A stretch of DNA of 64,000 nt from Aurantiacibacter poecillastricola (GTDB lineage: Bacteria > Pseudomonadota > Alphaproteobacteria > Sphingomonadales > Sphingomonadaceae), in assembly GCF_030730945.1 (NCBI RefSeq), contig NZ_JAVAMS010000001.1:1269992-1333991 (forward strand), written 5' to 3'. Shown here piece by piece: positions 1-8,252 of the stretch. Numbering within the stretch: the first letter of the stretch is position 1; each line of letters starts with the position of its first letter. The notes under the pieces are model-generated. The model made no database searches. It was not told where the DNA came from and was given only the letters and a program-made list of their open reading frames with translations. The position numbers and the translations under genes were made by a program.

Positions 1-1635
1 CGTGTTGGATCGGGTGAGGCGGAAGATCGCGCCCGTCAGAAGCAGGTCGCGATGTGGTGCGTATTTCACGCCCAGCTCGAGGTTCTCGTATTCCTCCGGC
101 TCCAGCGCCTCGTCCTGCTGGCTGAGCACCGTGAACTGGTCGCCCACCGAGGGAAGGAAGCTGGTGGCATAGCTCGCGTAGACGGAAAGGTTCGCCCGCG
201 GCTTCAGGATCGCTCCGAAGCGCGGGCTGACATTCTCGTCTACTCGCTCGCCGTCGAAATTCGCGACGAAATCGGTGCTGGTGATGTCGAACCGGTCAAA
301 GCGCAGTCCTGCCACGAGTTGCAGGATGCCGATATCGAGCTGCTCCTGCGCATAGAGCGAGAAGGTGGAGAGTTCGCTGGTGCTGGCGCGCTGCGGCGAA
401 AGGGTGAAGGCGGGAACGACAATCGTCTCGTCGAGGTCCACCACGACGCTGGTGTCCGCGCCATTGTTGAACCGGGCCTGGTTGCGCACCGAATCGGTGT
501 CGGAGGAGGTGACCTCGGCGCCCAGCAGCAGCGTGTGGCCAAGGCCACCGGTATCGAACTGGCCGACCAGGTTGACCTGGCCGATCACGTTCTTGCGGTC
601 CGTGCCGCTCTCATAGCCAGCAAGGCGTACGTCGGTGCCGCCATTCACGATGCCGGCGGGTACGATGTTGGAATAGAACTTGTCGTAGTCGGCCACCAGC
701 AGGCTGGCATTCGCGCTAAATGCCTCGCTGAAATCGTGCTCCAGCCGGGTGCGTGCGATATGCACTTCCACGTCGCTGAAATTGTAGTCGGAGTCGCCGA
801 AGAACGTTTCGTCGTAACCCGTAAGCGGGCCGTCGCCCAGTGCGGGCAGGCCGCGATCGACCACGCGCTCGTCGTCGTCATAGGTATAGAAGGCATAAAG
901 CCGGGTATCGGGGCCGAGCTGCGCTGTAAGCGTGGGCGAGATGCCTACGAAGCGGCCATCGTACACATCGCGGTGATTGTCGAATTCCTCGTACGTGCCG
1001 CTGATGCGCAGGGCCAGCGTCTCGCTGGCAGGCAGGTTGGCATCGCCCGTCAGCGCAAAGGCGCCGAAGGTATCGACCTGCGCGCCAAGGGCGTATTCCG
1101 GCATGTCGAATTCGGCGACCCGGGCAACGCGGTTGATCGCGCCGCCGCCCGCGCCGCGACCGAAGATGAGGGCATTGGCGCCCTTCAGCACCTCCACCCG
1201 CTCCACATTGTAGAGCGGACGGTAATATTGCGCATCGTCGCGCAGGCCGTCGAGATAGAAGTCGGCAGTCGTTTCCTGACCGCGGATGAATACTTCGTCG
1301 CGGTGGCCTTCGCCTGTCTCCAGGCTCACGCCCGGCACGAAGCGGAGCGCATCGTTCAGGCTGGTGACGCCCTGGTCTTCCAGCTGGTCTGCCGTGATCA
1401 CCGTGACGGATTGCGGCACATCGATGATCGGTGTGGGCGTCTTGGTGGCGGTGCTGCCATCTTCGTTGACATAGCCATCGAGTTCGCCCGTGACGATGAT
1501 GTTGCCAGGCAGGTAATCGCGCTGCGCATCGGCATTGGCCTCGGTTTCGGCGAGCGCGGCGGCGGGAATGACTAGGGCGACGCCTGCCATGAGGGCAAGG
1601 CGGAGATCTGCGGTACGAATGGTAAATTCCCTCAC
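1..1635 (-). CDS. TonB-dependent siderophore receptor, 5' part (3' end beyond window)
   Basis: The reverse strand is open from a GTG at 1635 to the window edge, 545 codons without a stop. After a short N-terminal export signal (hydrophobic MAGVALVIPAAALA stretch) comes the plug domain, with TPIIDVPQSVTVIT, FIRGQ, DFYLDGLRDDAQYY and RVEVLKGANALIFGRGAGGG. These are the signatures of the catecholate/ferric-siderophore receptor family (FhuE/Fiu-like), outer-membrane beta-barrels that import iron chelates using TonB energy. Barrel strands follow to the window end. The GTG start gives a positively charged n-region; an in-frame ATG at 1590 is the alternative but leaves a signal without basic residues. 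A Fur-box-like palindrome lies 41 bases upstream. The substrate cannot be told from sequence. Confidence 0.93.
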   Translation of the reverse strand, partial: MREFTIRTADLRLALMAGVALVIPAAALAETEANADAQRDYLPGNIIVTGELDGYVNEDGSTATKTPTPIIDVPQSVTVITADQLEDQGVTSLNDALRFVPGVSLETGEGHRDEVFIRGQETTADFYLDGLRDDAQYYRPLYNVERVEVLKGANALIFGRGAGGGAINRVARVAEFDMPEYALGAQVDTFGAFALTGDANLPASETLALRISGTYEEFDNHRDVYDGRFVGISPTLTAQLGPDTRLYAFYTYDDDERVVDRGLPALGDGPLTGYDETFFGDSDYNFSDVEVHIARTRLEHDFSEAFSANASLLVADYDKFYSNIVPAGIVNGGTDVRLAGYESGTDRKNVIGQVNLVGQFDTGGLGHTLLLGAEVTSSDTDSVRNQARFNNGADTSVVVDLDETIVVPAFTLSPQRASTSELSTFSLYAQEQLDIGILQLVAGLRFDRFDITSTDFVANFDGERVDENVSPRFGAILKPRANLSVYASYATSFLPSVGDQFTVLSQQDEALEPEEYENLELGVKYAPHRDLLLTGAIFRLTRSNT

Positions 1636-1675
1636 GAATCGGTATTGAAAATCATTTGCAGGGAAGGCCACTATT

Positions 1676-1694
1676 GAGAATGATTATCATTGAC
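1676..1694. promoter_or_regulatory. Fur box upstream of the siderophore receptor
   Basis: GAGAATGATTATCATTGAC matches 15 of 19 positions of the classical Fur consensus GATAATGATAATCATTATC. It lies 41 bases upstream of the receptor's GTG start on the minus strand and 77 bases upstream of arsC on the plus strand. The receptor is the obvious target; an effect on arsC is possible but unsupported. Confidence 0.75.
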
Positions 1695-1770
1695 AATCCC
1701 AAATCAACGTTGGCCTAAAGATTGTCTCACGCTAGTGCGGCCGCGATCGAAAATGGCAGGAGTAAGAGCG

Positions 1771-2115
1771 ATGAAGGCAACTATCTGGCACAACCCCAAA
1801 TGCGGCACGTCGCGCAAGACGCTGGCCATTCTGGAGAACCTCTCAAGCGTGGAGCTGACCGTCATCGAGTATCTGAAGCACCCACCCTCGCGCGAGAAAC
1901 TCGCCCAGCTTTATGCTGATGCGCAAATCGCCCCACAGGATGCTCTGCGCCTGCGCGGGACCGACGCCGAGGAACGCGGCTTACCGCAGGCGAGCGCCGA
2001 CGAAGTGCTCGATGCGATGGTCGAGGATCCCATTCTCATCAACCGCCCGCTGGTCGAGACGGAGAAGGGCGTGCGTCTGTGCCGCCCGCAGGACGTAGTG
2101 CTGGAAATTCTCTAG
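1771..2115 (+). CDS. arsC: ArsC/Spx-family arsenate reductase (glutaredoxin type)
   Basis: A 114-residue thioredoxin-fold protein beginning MKATIWHNPKCGTSRKT. The Cys11 loop in NPKCGTSRKT is the catalytic signature of glutathione/glutaredoxin-linked arsenate reductases, which reduce arsenate to arsenite in the cytoplasm. The conserved PILINRPLVE segment is present near the C terminus. The start was chosen because AGGAG sits 9 bases upstream and the family begins here; the in-frame extension further 5' has no family similarity. No arsB, acr3 or arsR is adjacent, so it is an orphan gene. Related YffB-like reductases share this fold, so the arsenate substrate is family-based inference. Confidence 0.9.
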   Translation: MKATIWHNPKCGTSRKTLAILENLSSVELTVIEYLKHPPSREKLAQLYADAQIAPQDALRLRGTDAEERGLPQASADEVLDAMVEDPILINRPLVETEKGVRLCRPQDVVLEIL

Positions 2116-2130
2116 CCCGGCGGCCCCCGG

Positions 2131-2955
2131 CTACTCGAAAGTCTCGCCCAGCGCAGGGCCGGACTGGCAGGCAAGCTGCTCGTGAATGGCGACGAGAATG
2201 CCGCTGAGTACCACGGAGACGAGCATTCCGATAAGGCTGCTCACGAGAGCAAGGACGAACATGCCTCCTACCATTGCCGCAATCAGCCCAAGAGCGCCGA
2301 ACACCAGCAGCGATATCACCATATAGGCCACGATCAGCAGGGCAAAGAACCCGAAGATCCGCCATGCCGCCGGCTTGGTCAGTTTCCAGGAACGCGTATA
2401 GGCCGTGATCGGATTGGAGACGCCCTCATTCACGATCACCGGCATCATTATGCACAATCGGGCGAAGATGTAACCGATCAGCACGAGGATCAGCACCAGC
2501 ATCAGCGCCGCCGCTCCTTCCGGTCCTACCGCCATCGCCAGCGCAGTGACCAGCAGGCCGAACACCAGGCTGAAAAGGAGATAGCCGACTAGGAAGAGGA
2601 GGATGCAGCCGATGAGTGTCGGCAACGCGCGGATCGCGGCCGACAGGGCTTCGCCCACGGTGGGGCGACCCGGTCCCATCAACCGCACCATCGCCGCATA
2701 GCCTACCATCGAACACAGCATCAGCAGGATCGCGGCCCCCACGATCGGGCCAGCCTGGTCGGCGAACAGCTCGGCCATTGCTTTGGGATCGTCGGCCGGG
2801 GTCATCATCATTCCCATCGTATCGGGCATGACGACGTAGAACAGCAGGCTTGGCAGGAAGAGGAAAAGCCCGGCTATCACGGCAAGGAACTGGAAGTTCC
2901 CCCGCGCAAGCGTCATCGCACGCGACCACGCCTGTCCGAGATTGAATTGTTTCAC
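2131..2955 (-). CDS. polytopic membrane protein, GPDPase-membrane-domain-like
   Basis: A 274-residue very hydrophobic protein with about six membrane segments, including FQFLAVIAGLFLFLPSLLF, two long Leu/Val/Ala stretches in the middle and a C-terminal ALVSSLIGMLVSVVLSGILVAI helix. The layout, with a GRPTVGEALSAAIRALP loop after the second helix, resembles the membrane domain seen in glycerophosphodiester phosphodiesterases, but no catalytic domain is present. The start is a GTG at 2955 preceded by the strong ribosome site AAGGAGGG; the reading frame stays open far upstream but that part is antisense to lipB. It is divergent from lipB, with 63 bases between. Function unknown. Confidence 0.8.
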   Translation of the reverse strand: MKQFNLGQAWSRAMTLARGNFQFLAVIAGLFLFLPSLLFYVVMPDTMGMMMTPADDPKAMAELFADQAGPIVGAAILLMLCSMVGYAAMVRLMGPGRPTVGEALSAAIRALPTLIGCILLFLVGYLLFSLVFGLLVTALAMAVGPEGAAALMLVLILVLIGYIFARLCIMMPVIVNEGVSNPITAYTRSWKLTKPAAWRIFGFFALLIVAYMVISLLVFGALGLIAAMVGGMFVLALVSSLIGMLVSVVLSGILVAIHEQLACQSGPALGETFE

Positions 2956-3018
2956 GCAGCTACCCTCCTTGCTTGCCCTTGATAAGCGCCTTCGATACCG
3001 CCACGCAATCGCCAAGCC

Positions 3019-3693
3019 ATGATCGACACCAGCTCTATCCCCGATCCTGCCATCGAATGGCGCCGTTCGCTGGGCCAGGTGCCCTATCGCGAGGCGCTGG
3101 CCGCGCAGGAGGCGCGCAATGCCGCCCTGGCGCAGGGCGAGGGGCAAGAGCTTGTCTGGATGCTGGAGCATCCGCCCGTCTACACCGCGGGCACGAGCGC
3201 CGATCCCGTGGAACTGGTGGACCGGCGTTTCGAAGTGGTCGAGACCGGCCGCGGCGGGCGCTATACCTATCACGGCCCCGGCCAGCGGGTGACCTACGTC
3301 CTGCTCGACCTGCGCAAGCGGACGAAGGACGTGCGCCAGTTCGTCCACGCACTGGAGCGCTGGGTGATTGCAACGCTCGCCGATTTCGATGTCGAAGCCT
3401 TCGCCGTTCCCGAGCGCATCGGTATCTGGACGCGTGATCTCGACGGCAGCGAGGCCAAGATCGGGGCCATTGGCGTGCGCGTGCGGCGGTGGGTGACGAT
3501 GCATGGCTTTGCCGTGAACCTTGCGCCGGATCTCTCGCATTTCGGCGGCATCGTGCCTTGCGGCATCGCCGAATACGGCGTCACCAGCATGGAAAGGCTG
3601 GGGAAGATGGTTGCGCCGGAGGAATGGGATGAGGCATTGCTGGCGCGCGCAGGGGAGTTCCTGTCCACCATTTCGACACCGGAGAACGTCTGA
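3019..3693 (+). CDS. lipB: octanoyltransferase LipB
   Basis: A 224-residue octanoyl-[acyl carrier protein]:protein N-octanoyltransferase, which moves octanoate from ACP to the lipoyl domains of 2-oxoacid dehydrogenases and GcvH in the cytoplasm. Visible family motifs are EHPPVYTAG (50-58), [13 protein letters not shown] (78-89), the catalytic Lys147 in AKIGAIGV and the catalytic Cys181 in GGIVPCGI. Length is typical. The first ATG of the frame fits the family N terminus. A small lipoprotein gene follows one base after its stop and is probably cotranscribed. Confidence 0.96.
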   Translation: MIDTSSIPDPAIEWRRSLGQVPYREALAAQEARNAALAQGEGQELVWMLEHPPVYTAGTSADPVELVDRRFEVVETGRGGRYTYHGPGQRVTYVLLDLRKRTKDVRQFVHALERWVIATLADFDVEAFAVPERIGIWTRDLDGSEAKIGAIGVRVRRWVTMHGFAVNLAPDLSHFGGIVPCGIAEYGVTSMERLGKMVAPEEWDEALLARAGEFLSTISTPENV

Positions 3694-3694
3694 C

Positions 3695-3940
3695 ATGTCC
3701 ACACGCCTGCTTGCCGGCCTTGCCGCACCTGCGCTTCTCCTGCTGACCGCCTGCGGCGACGATGCCGAGGTTGCGGTGGAGGATGACGGGCGCGAGGCTT
3801 CGGGCGAAGTGCTCGAAGGCTCGATCAGCGACGAGATGCTCCCGCTCGACCAGGTGCGCTCGCAGCCACCGCTTGCTGTCGAGGCAGACGAGGATGGGGA
3901 CACCGAGGACGAGAGCGGGCCCGCTCAGGACACCGAATAG
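3695..3940 (+). CDS. small acidic lipoprotein, unknown function
   Basis: An 81-residue protein with a lipoprotein signal: basic start, hydrophobic LAAPALLLL and the lipobox LTAC with the lipidated Cys at residue 20. The mature part is strongly acidic and low in complexity (many Asp, Glu and Gly). It starts one base after the lipB stop and ends four bases before the exporter gene, so the three probably form one transcript. No family recognised. Confidence 0.7.
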   Translation: MSTRLLAGLAAPALLLLTACGDDAEVAVEDDGREASGEVLEGSISDEMLPLDQVRSQPPLAVEADEDGDTEDESGPAQDTE

Positions 3941-3944
3941 GCAC

Positions 3945-4853
3945 ATGGGGACGGCGCCGGGGCCCTGGCGGACACGTTTCCTGGGCCTCGGCGCGTTGCT
4001 CGCGGGCAATGTCGCGCTTGCTTGCGGACCGTGGCTGGTGCGCCTCGCCGATACGGGCCCGGTCAGCGCCGGCTTCTGGCGCGTGGCACTGGCGCTGCCC
4101 TTTCTCATCCTGATTGCCGCCATGCGCGGGGAGCGACTGCAGGGGCTGTCGCGAAAGGGACTGCTGGCGGTGCTGGCTGGCGGCGTCTTCTTCGGGCTCG
4201 ACATCGCGGCCTGGCACATCGGCATCGGCGACACGCGGCTGGCGAATGCGGTGCTGTTCGGGAACTCCGGCAGCGTGATCCTGATGGTGTGGGGTTTTGT
4301 AATCTTGCGCCGCCTGCCGCGCGGGCGTGAATGGCCGGCCATTCTTGCAGCTCTGGGCGGCGCAGGCATCCTGCTCGGCCGCTCGCTGGAGATTGCGCCC
4401 GCGAATTTCACCGGAGACCTGTTCTGCCTGCTGGCTGGCCTGCTCTACGCCGGATACCTGATCCTGCTGCAGGATGCGCGCAAGACGCTGGGGAGCTGGA
4501 GCCTGCTGGCGCTTTCGACCAGCGCCAGCGTGGCCGTGCTGCTGGTTGCCGCGCAGGTATTGGGCGAGCCCTTCTGGCCTACGGACTGGGGGCCGGTCGT
4601 CATGCTGGCGATCTCCAGCCAGCTGGTGGGACAGGGGCTGCTGGTCTACGCCCTCAAGCTGTTCGAGCCGCTGGCGATCGGGATCGCCCTGCTGACCCAG
4701 CCGGCGGTTGCCGCGCTGATAGGCTGGGTGATCTTCGGCGAATGGCTGGTGCCGCTCGACATCCTGGGCATCGTGCTGGTGGGGAGTGCGCTGGTGCTGG
4801 CGCGGGTGACGGCTCCCCGGGCGCCGCCGCGACCGCGGGTCAATCCCGTTTGA
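3945..4853 (+). CDS. EamA/DMT-superfamily transporter
   Basis: A 302-residue inner-membrane protein with about ten transmembrane helices arranged as two EamA repeats. The first repeat covers GALLAGNVALACGPWLVRLAD to the RLPRGREWPAILAALGGAGILL loop; the second begins near GDLFCLLAGLLYAGYLIL and ends in GIVLVGSALVLARV. Drug/metabolite exporters of this type move small metabolites or amino acids; the substrate is unknown. The start ATG at 3945 follows the lipoprotein stop by four bases; a longer in-frame opening overlaps that gene and is not family-like. The 3' end overlaps the convergent DUF2254 gene by 14 bases. Confidence 0.88.
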   Translation: MGTAPGPWRTRFLGLGALLAGNVALACGPWLVRLADTGPVSAGFWRVALALPFLILIAAMRGERLQGLSRKGLLAVLAGGVFFGLDIAAWHIGIGDTRLANAVLFGNSGSVILMVWGFVILRRLPRGREWPAILAALGGAGILLGRSLEIAPANFTGDLFCLLAGLLYAGYLILLQDARKTLGSWSLLALSTSASVAVLLVAAQVLGEPFWPTDWGPVVMLAISSQLVGQGLLVYALKLFEPLAIGIALLTQPAVAALIGWVIFGEWLVPLDILGIVLVGSALVLARVTAPRAPPRPRVNPV

Positions 4854-6165
4854 AATCCTTCATCACGTCGTCGAAACGGGCTTCGACTTCCCGCCGGTCC
4901 GGTCCTTCCAGCGCCAGGCGCGCCTGTTCGCGCAGCTGCGCAGCCTCGCCCAGCAGCAATTCGCGCCGCTCCACCCCATCGATGCTGAGCGCGGCATTGC
5001 GCAGCGTGTCGAGCATGATCTTCGAGGCGATCGGGCTGGTGGCGACAGCGCTGCGAATGGCGCCAAAGCCGCGCTGGACGAAGTGCTTGAAATCGTCCGC
5101 CACAGGGTGGACCGGGCAGGTGTCCTCGCCATCCTTGCACACGTCCTTCACCAGATAGCGCTTGCCCAGATCCGCTGTGGCCGCACCCAGCCAGTGCAGC
5201 GAGGTAACGGCGGTGAAGGGATCGTTGATCCCCGGCGAGAGGGCGCGCAGGCCGATCTCCACCAACTCATCTATCAGGAATTCGGGATCCTGCTCCGGCG
5301 TTCGGGAGAACCCTTGCGTGATGCATTCGGCAAGCTCGTCCATGCATGCATCGTCGCAGTCGCCATTCGCGATTTCCAGGATCGGCAGGCCCTTGTGAAC
5401 GAAGTCCCCCGTTCGCACGAGCAGGGTGATCTCGCATTCGCACTTGCGCGCTAGGGCCTCCATCTCGCCGAAATCCATGAGCTGGATGTAGCCCGCCCGC
5501 TTGGCGTACATCGGGCAGCCGCGCGGCCTGTTCTGCGGGCCGTCTTCATCGCCATTTTCCGGATAGGTATCCTCGATCGCCCGCAGCAGGCGCTTCCCGA
5601 TGTCCTGGATCACCTTGTTGATGCGGATGCTGGAAGGCACATGGTTCAGGAAGAACACCAGCACCGCGACCGAAAGCACCATCAGGACGAACGCCAGCAA
5701 TAGCGAGAGCTGCGGCACGAAGCCCGGCAGCGCCGTGGCGGCGGCATCGACGGCGGTGGCGGGCTGCTCGTCCTCCGCCCGCACCGTGCGCAGCACAGTC
5801 AGCGCGAAGACGAAGGTGCCGATAAAGGTTGCAAGGGAAAGCTGGTTGCCCTTGTCCTCCATGAAATTGGTCAGCAAACGCGGGCCATAGGTGCCGCTCG
5901 CATAGCTGACAGCCACGATGGTGATGGAGAACACCGTGGAGGCGACCGCGATCATCGAGCCCGCGATCACCTGCAGCATGGTGGAGGCACCCTCTGGCCG
6001 CGCCGGCGCGAGCCAGGCGACATCGTTCAGCCACTCGGCATAGCCGGACCTGTCGGCGGCGATGCTAACGAGCGCCAGCACCAGCGCGAAGAGGGCGAAG
6101 AGCGCAGGGTAGAACCAGTAATTGGCGTTGAGCCTGCGCCACGCCCACAGGATTTCGGCTTTCAT
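4840..6165 (-). CDS. DUF2254 family membrane protein
   Basis: A 441-residue protein with an N-terminal membrane region of four helices (about residues 17-37, 62-90, 108-126 and 150-172) and a large soluble C-terminal half. Segments such as YWFYPALFALFALVLALVS, STVFSITIVAVSYASGTYGPRLL and GLRALSPGINDPFTA are the hallmarks of DUF2254, a widespread bacterial family without an assigned role. A Cys-rich patch (NGDCDDACMDELAECI) sits in the soluble part. It lies 46 bases downstream of nadA and may share its transcript. Confidence 0.87.
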   Translation of the reverse strand: MKAEILWAWRRLNANYWFYPALFALFALVLALVSIAADRSGYAEWLNDVAWLAPARPEGASTMLQVIAGSMIAVASTVFSITIVAVSYASGTYGPRLLTNFMEDKGNQLSLATFIGTFVFALTVLRTVRAEDEQPATAVDAAATALPGFVPQLSLLLAFVLMVLSVAVLVFFLNHVPSSIRINKVIQDIGKRLLRAIEDTYPENGDEDGPQNRPRGCPMYAKRAGYIQLMDFGEMEALARKCECEITLLVRTGDFVHKGLPILEIANGDCDDACMDELAECITQGFSRTPEQDPEFLIDELVEIGLRALSPGINDPFTAVTSLHWLGAATADLGKRYLVKDVCKDGEDTCPVHPVADDFKHFVQRGFGAIRSAVATSPIASKIMLDTLRNAALSIDGVERRELLLGEAAQLREQARLALEGPDRREVEARFDDVMKDFKRD

Positions 6166-6211
6166 GACCTATGTAATGCGCGAAGGGGAAAGGGGTTGCT
6201 CGCGCCCTACA

Positions 6212-7210
6212 TCAATCGCCGGTCGGATCACCAAGATCGCCCTTGCCGATGGTGCCGCTTGCCATTTCCAGCATCTTGTCGAGGCTGGCCTTGGCCTTGA
6301 TGCGAAGCCCTTCCTCGATCTCGATACGCGGTTCGAGGTCGCGCAAGCAGAGATAGAGCTTCTCCATCGTGTTGAGCGCCATGTAGGGGCAGATATTGCA
6401 GTTGCAGTTGCCGTCCGCACCCGGCGCGCCGAGAAAGGTCTTTTCCGGCAGCGCCTTTTCCATCTGGTGGATGATGTGCGGCTCGGTCGCGACGATCAGC
6501 GTGTCGCCCTGGAAAGTCTTGGCGAATTGCAGGATCGAGCTCGTGGAGCCCACGTGGTCGGCATGGTCGATGATGTGGGGCGGGCATTCCGGATGCGCGG
6601 CGATGGGCGCGTCGGGATGCTCGGCCTTCAGCTTCATCAGTTCGCGCTCGCTGAACGCCTCGTGCACGATGCATACGCCCGGCCACAGCAGCATGTCGCG
6701 GTTGAACTTGCGGTTCAGGTAGCCGCCCAGATGCCGGTCCGGCCCGAAGATAATCGGCTGGTCGTCGGGGATCTGTTCGAGGATGGTCTCGGCGGAGGAC
6801 GAGGTAACGATCACGTCCGAGAGGGCTTTCACCTCGGTCGAGCAATTGATGTAGGTGAGCGCGATGTGATCGGGATGCTTCTCGCGAAAGGCGCGGAACT
6901 TGTCCGGCGGGCAGCTGTCTTCCAGCGAGCAGCCAGCCTCCATGTCAGGCAGGACCACGATCTTCTCGGGCGAAAGGATCTTGGCGGTATCGGCCATGAA
7001 CTTCACGCCGCAAAAGGCGATGACGTCGGCATCGGTTTCCGCCGCCTTGCGCGAAAGCTCGAGGGAATCGCCCACGAAATCGGCGAGGTCCTGCAATTCG
7101 GGCTTCTGATAGTAATGCGCGAGGATCACGGCGTTACGCTCCTTGCGGAGGCGGTCGATCTCTTCGCGCAGGTCGATGCCGGAAAGCGGGCGGTCTGGCT
7201 GGGTTGTCAT
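6212..7210 (-). CDS. nadA: quinolinate synthase NadA
   Basis: A 332-residue enzyme that condenses iminoaspartate with dihydroxyacetone phosphate to quinolinate in de novo NAD synthesis, using a [4Fe-4S] cluster. Visible motifs are AHYYQKPELQDLADFVGDS near the N terminus, FCGVKFMADTAKIL, the first probable cluster Cys94 in EAGCSLED, Cys209 in HPECPP and Cys274 in CNICPYM. NadB and NadC are not nearby. A hydrophobic protein gene ends 37 bases upstream on the same strand, so the pair could be an operon. Confidence 0.96.
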   Translation of the reverse strand: MTTQPDRPLSGIDLREEIDRLRKERNAVILAHYYQKPELQDLADFVGDSLELSRKAAETDADVIAFCGVKFMADTAKILSPEKIVVLPDMEAGCSLEDSCPPDKFRAFREKHPDHIALTYINCSTEVKALSDVIVTSSSAETILEQIPDDQPIIFGPDRHLGGYLNRKFNRDMLLWPGVCIVHEAFSERELMKLKAEHPDAPIAAHPECPPHIIDHADHVGSTSSILQFAKTFQGDTLIVATEPHIIHQMEKALPEKTFLGAPGADGNCNCNICPYMALNTMEKLYLCLRDLEPRIEIEEGLRIKAKASLDKMLEMASGTIGKGDLGDPTGD

Positions 7211-7247
7211 TCAGGCGAGATAGACATTCCGTTTCCGTTCAACAAGC

Positions 7248-8015
7248 TTACATCGGCGGGGCAAAGGCCTGCATCTGCCGATCGGCCCCCGGGGTGCCGG
7301 CAAGGAACCACTCGGTGAACTGGTAGCCGACGGGACTGTAGGCGATGAGGTCGGCCAGGATCTGCAATCCGACGAAGATACCGATGGCCCATAGCCAGGC
7401 CGGGTGCACGCGGCCGTGGCGGCGCTTGTCCGCAAGCATGCCGATCAAGGGGAAGATCAGCGGCAGGAGGATTGCCGATATGTACCAGCCGTAAGGAATG
7501 AGCAGGGGCATGGGAAGCAGGCGTCCCCATCCCGGCCCTGTCAGCATGGCGAAGGAGACGAACATCAGCCGCCGATGCCACCCGGTGTCTCTCCGCATCG
7601 TCACCGCCCAGGCAACGAGGCCGGCGAAGGTGAACAGCGCGACCGGGTTGCTGACGAGGAACTGGTTCTGGTCGAAGAAGGGCGGGCCGCCGCGCTGCTG
7701 CAGGGTGAAGCGCATGATGGCCAGTCCCGCCGCCACCATGAGGGGCACCCAAATCAGCGAAACCCAGCCCAGCTTGCGATGCAGCTTGCGATTGCCGCCG
7801 AAGACGAGCGCGTTCTGCGCAAGGTAGAGGCCGACCCAGCCCATGAAGATCACGGCGTGCAGGTGGACGATGATCGGCACCGCGAAGGTCGAGCGACCGG
7901 TCGCGAGATCGAGCGAGAAGCCGCCCACGATCGTGGCCGCCATCGCGCAGGCCATGACGAGGAAAAAGCGGAGTTCCCCCCGCTCCATCGGAGCAGAAAA
8001 AGAAACGGAAGCCAT
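7248..8015 (-). CDS. seven-helix-type membrane protein, unknown function
   Basis: A 255-residue integral membrane protein with six to seven hydrophobic segments, among them FFLVMACAMAATIVGGFSL, VPIIVHLHAVIFMGWVGLYLA, WVPLMVAAGLAIM, ISAILLPLIFPLIGMLA and WLWAIGIFVGLQILADLIAY. Histidines lie inside or next to helices (IVHLHAV, WHRRLMF), as in DUF2306-like and cytochrome-b-like proteins, but I cannot assign a family firmly. It sits directly upstream of nadA on the same strand. The ATG at 8015 is the first plausible start. Confidence 0.75.
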   Translation of the reverse strand: MASVSFSAPMERGELRFFLVMACAMAATIVGGFSLDLATGRSTFAVPIIVHLHAVIFMGWVGLYLAQNALVFGGNRKLHRKLGWVSLIWVPLMVAAGLAIMRFTLQQRGGPPFFDQNQFLVSNPVALFTFAGLVAWAVTMRRDTGWHRRLMFVSFAMLTGPGWGRLLPMPLLIPYGWYISAILLPLIFPLIGMLADKRRHGRVHPAWLWAIGIFVGLQILADLIAYSPVGYQFTEWFLAGTPGADRQMQAFAPPM

Positions 8016-8252
8016 GTCTTGATCCCCTCGAACCAGTCAATGCGTCCCGAAACGAAGAAATACACCCCTGCCGTGAGTCGCGGAAGTGTGAAAAACTCGA
8101 AGCGGGATGGAGTGCGGCACTGGGAAAAAGGGCCAGGTTTGCAATGATCCGCCAAATCCCTATTGTCGCGCCATCCCCATTACAGGCAGCGCCCTTTTCG
8201 CCGACACTTGCGAAGGCGCGCCGTTCGTGAACCAGACAGGAGACACAGGATA

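Noticed and set aside
52..1575. A 507-codon rightward open frame at the window start
   Set aside because: It is antisense to the TonB receptor, whose plug motifs are unmistakable on the other strand. The frame is open only because high GC makes stops rare.
2131..3903. A leftward frame of 590 codons suggesting a longer membrane protein
   Set aside because: The N-terminal half is antisense to lipB and the lipoprotein gene. A GTG at 2955 with AAGGAGGG marks the real start.
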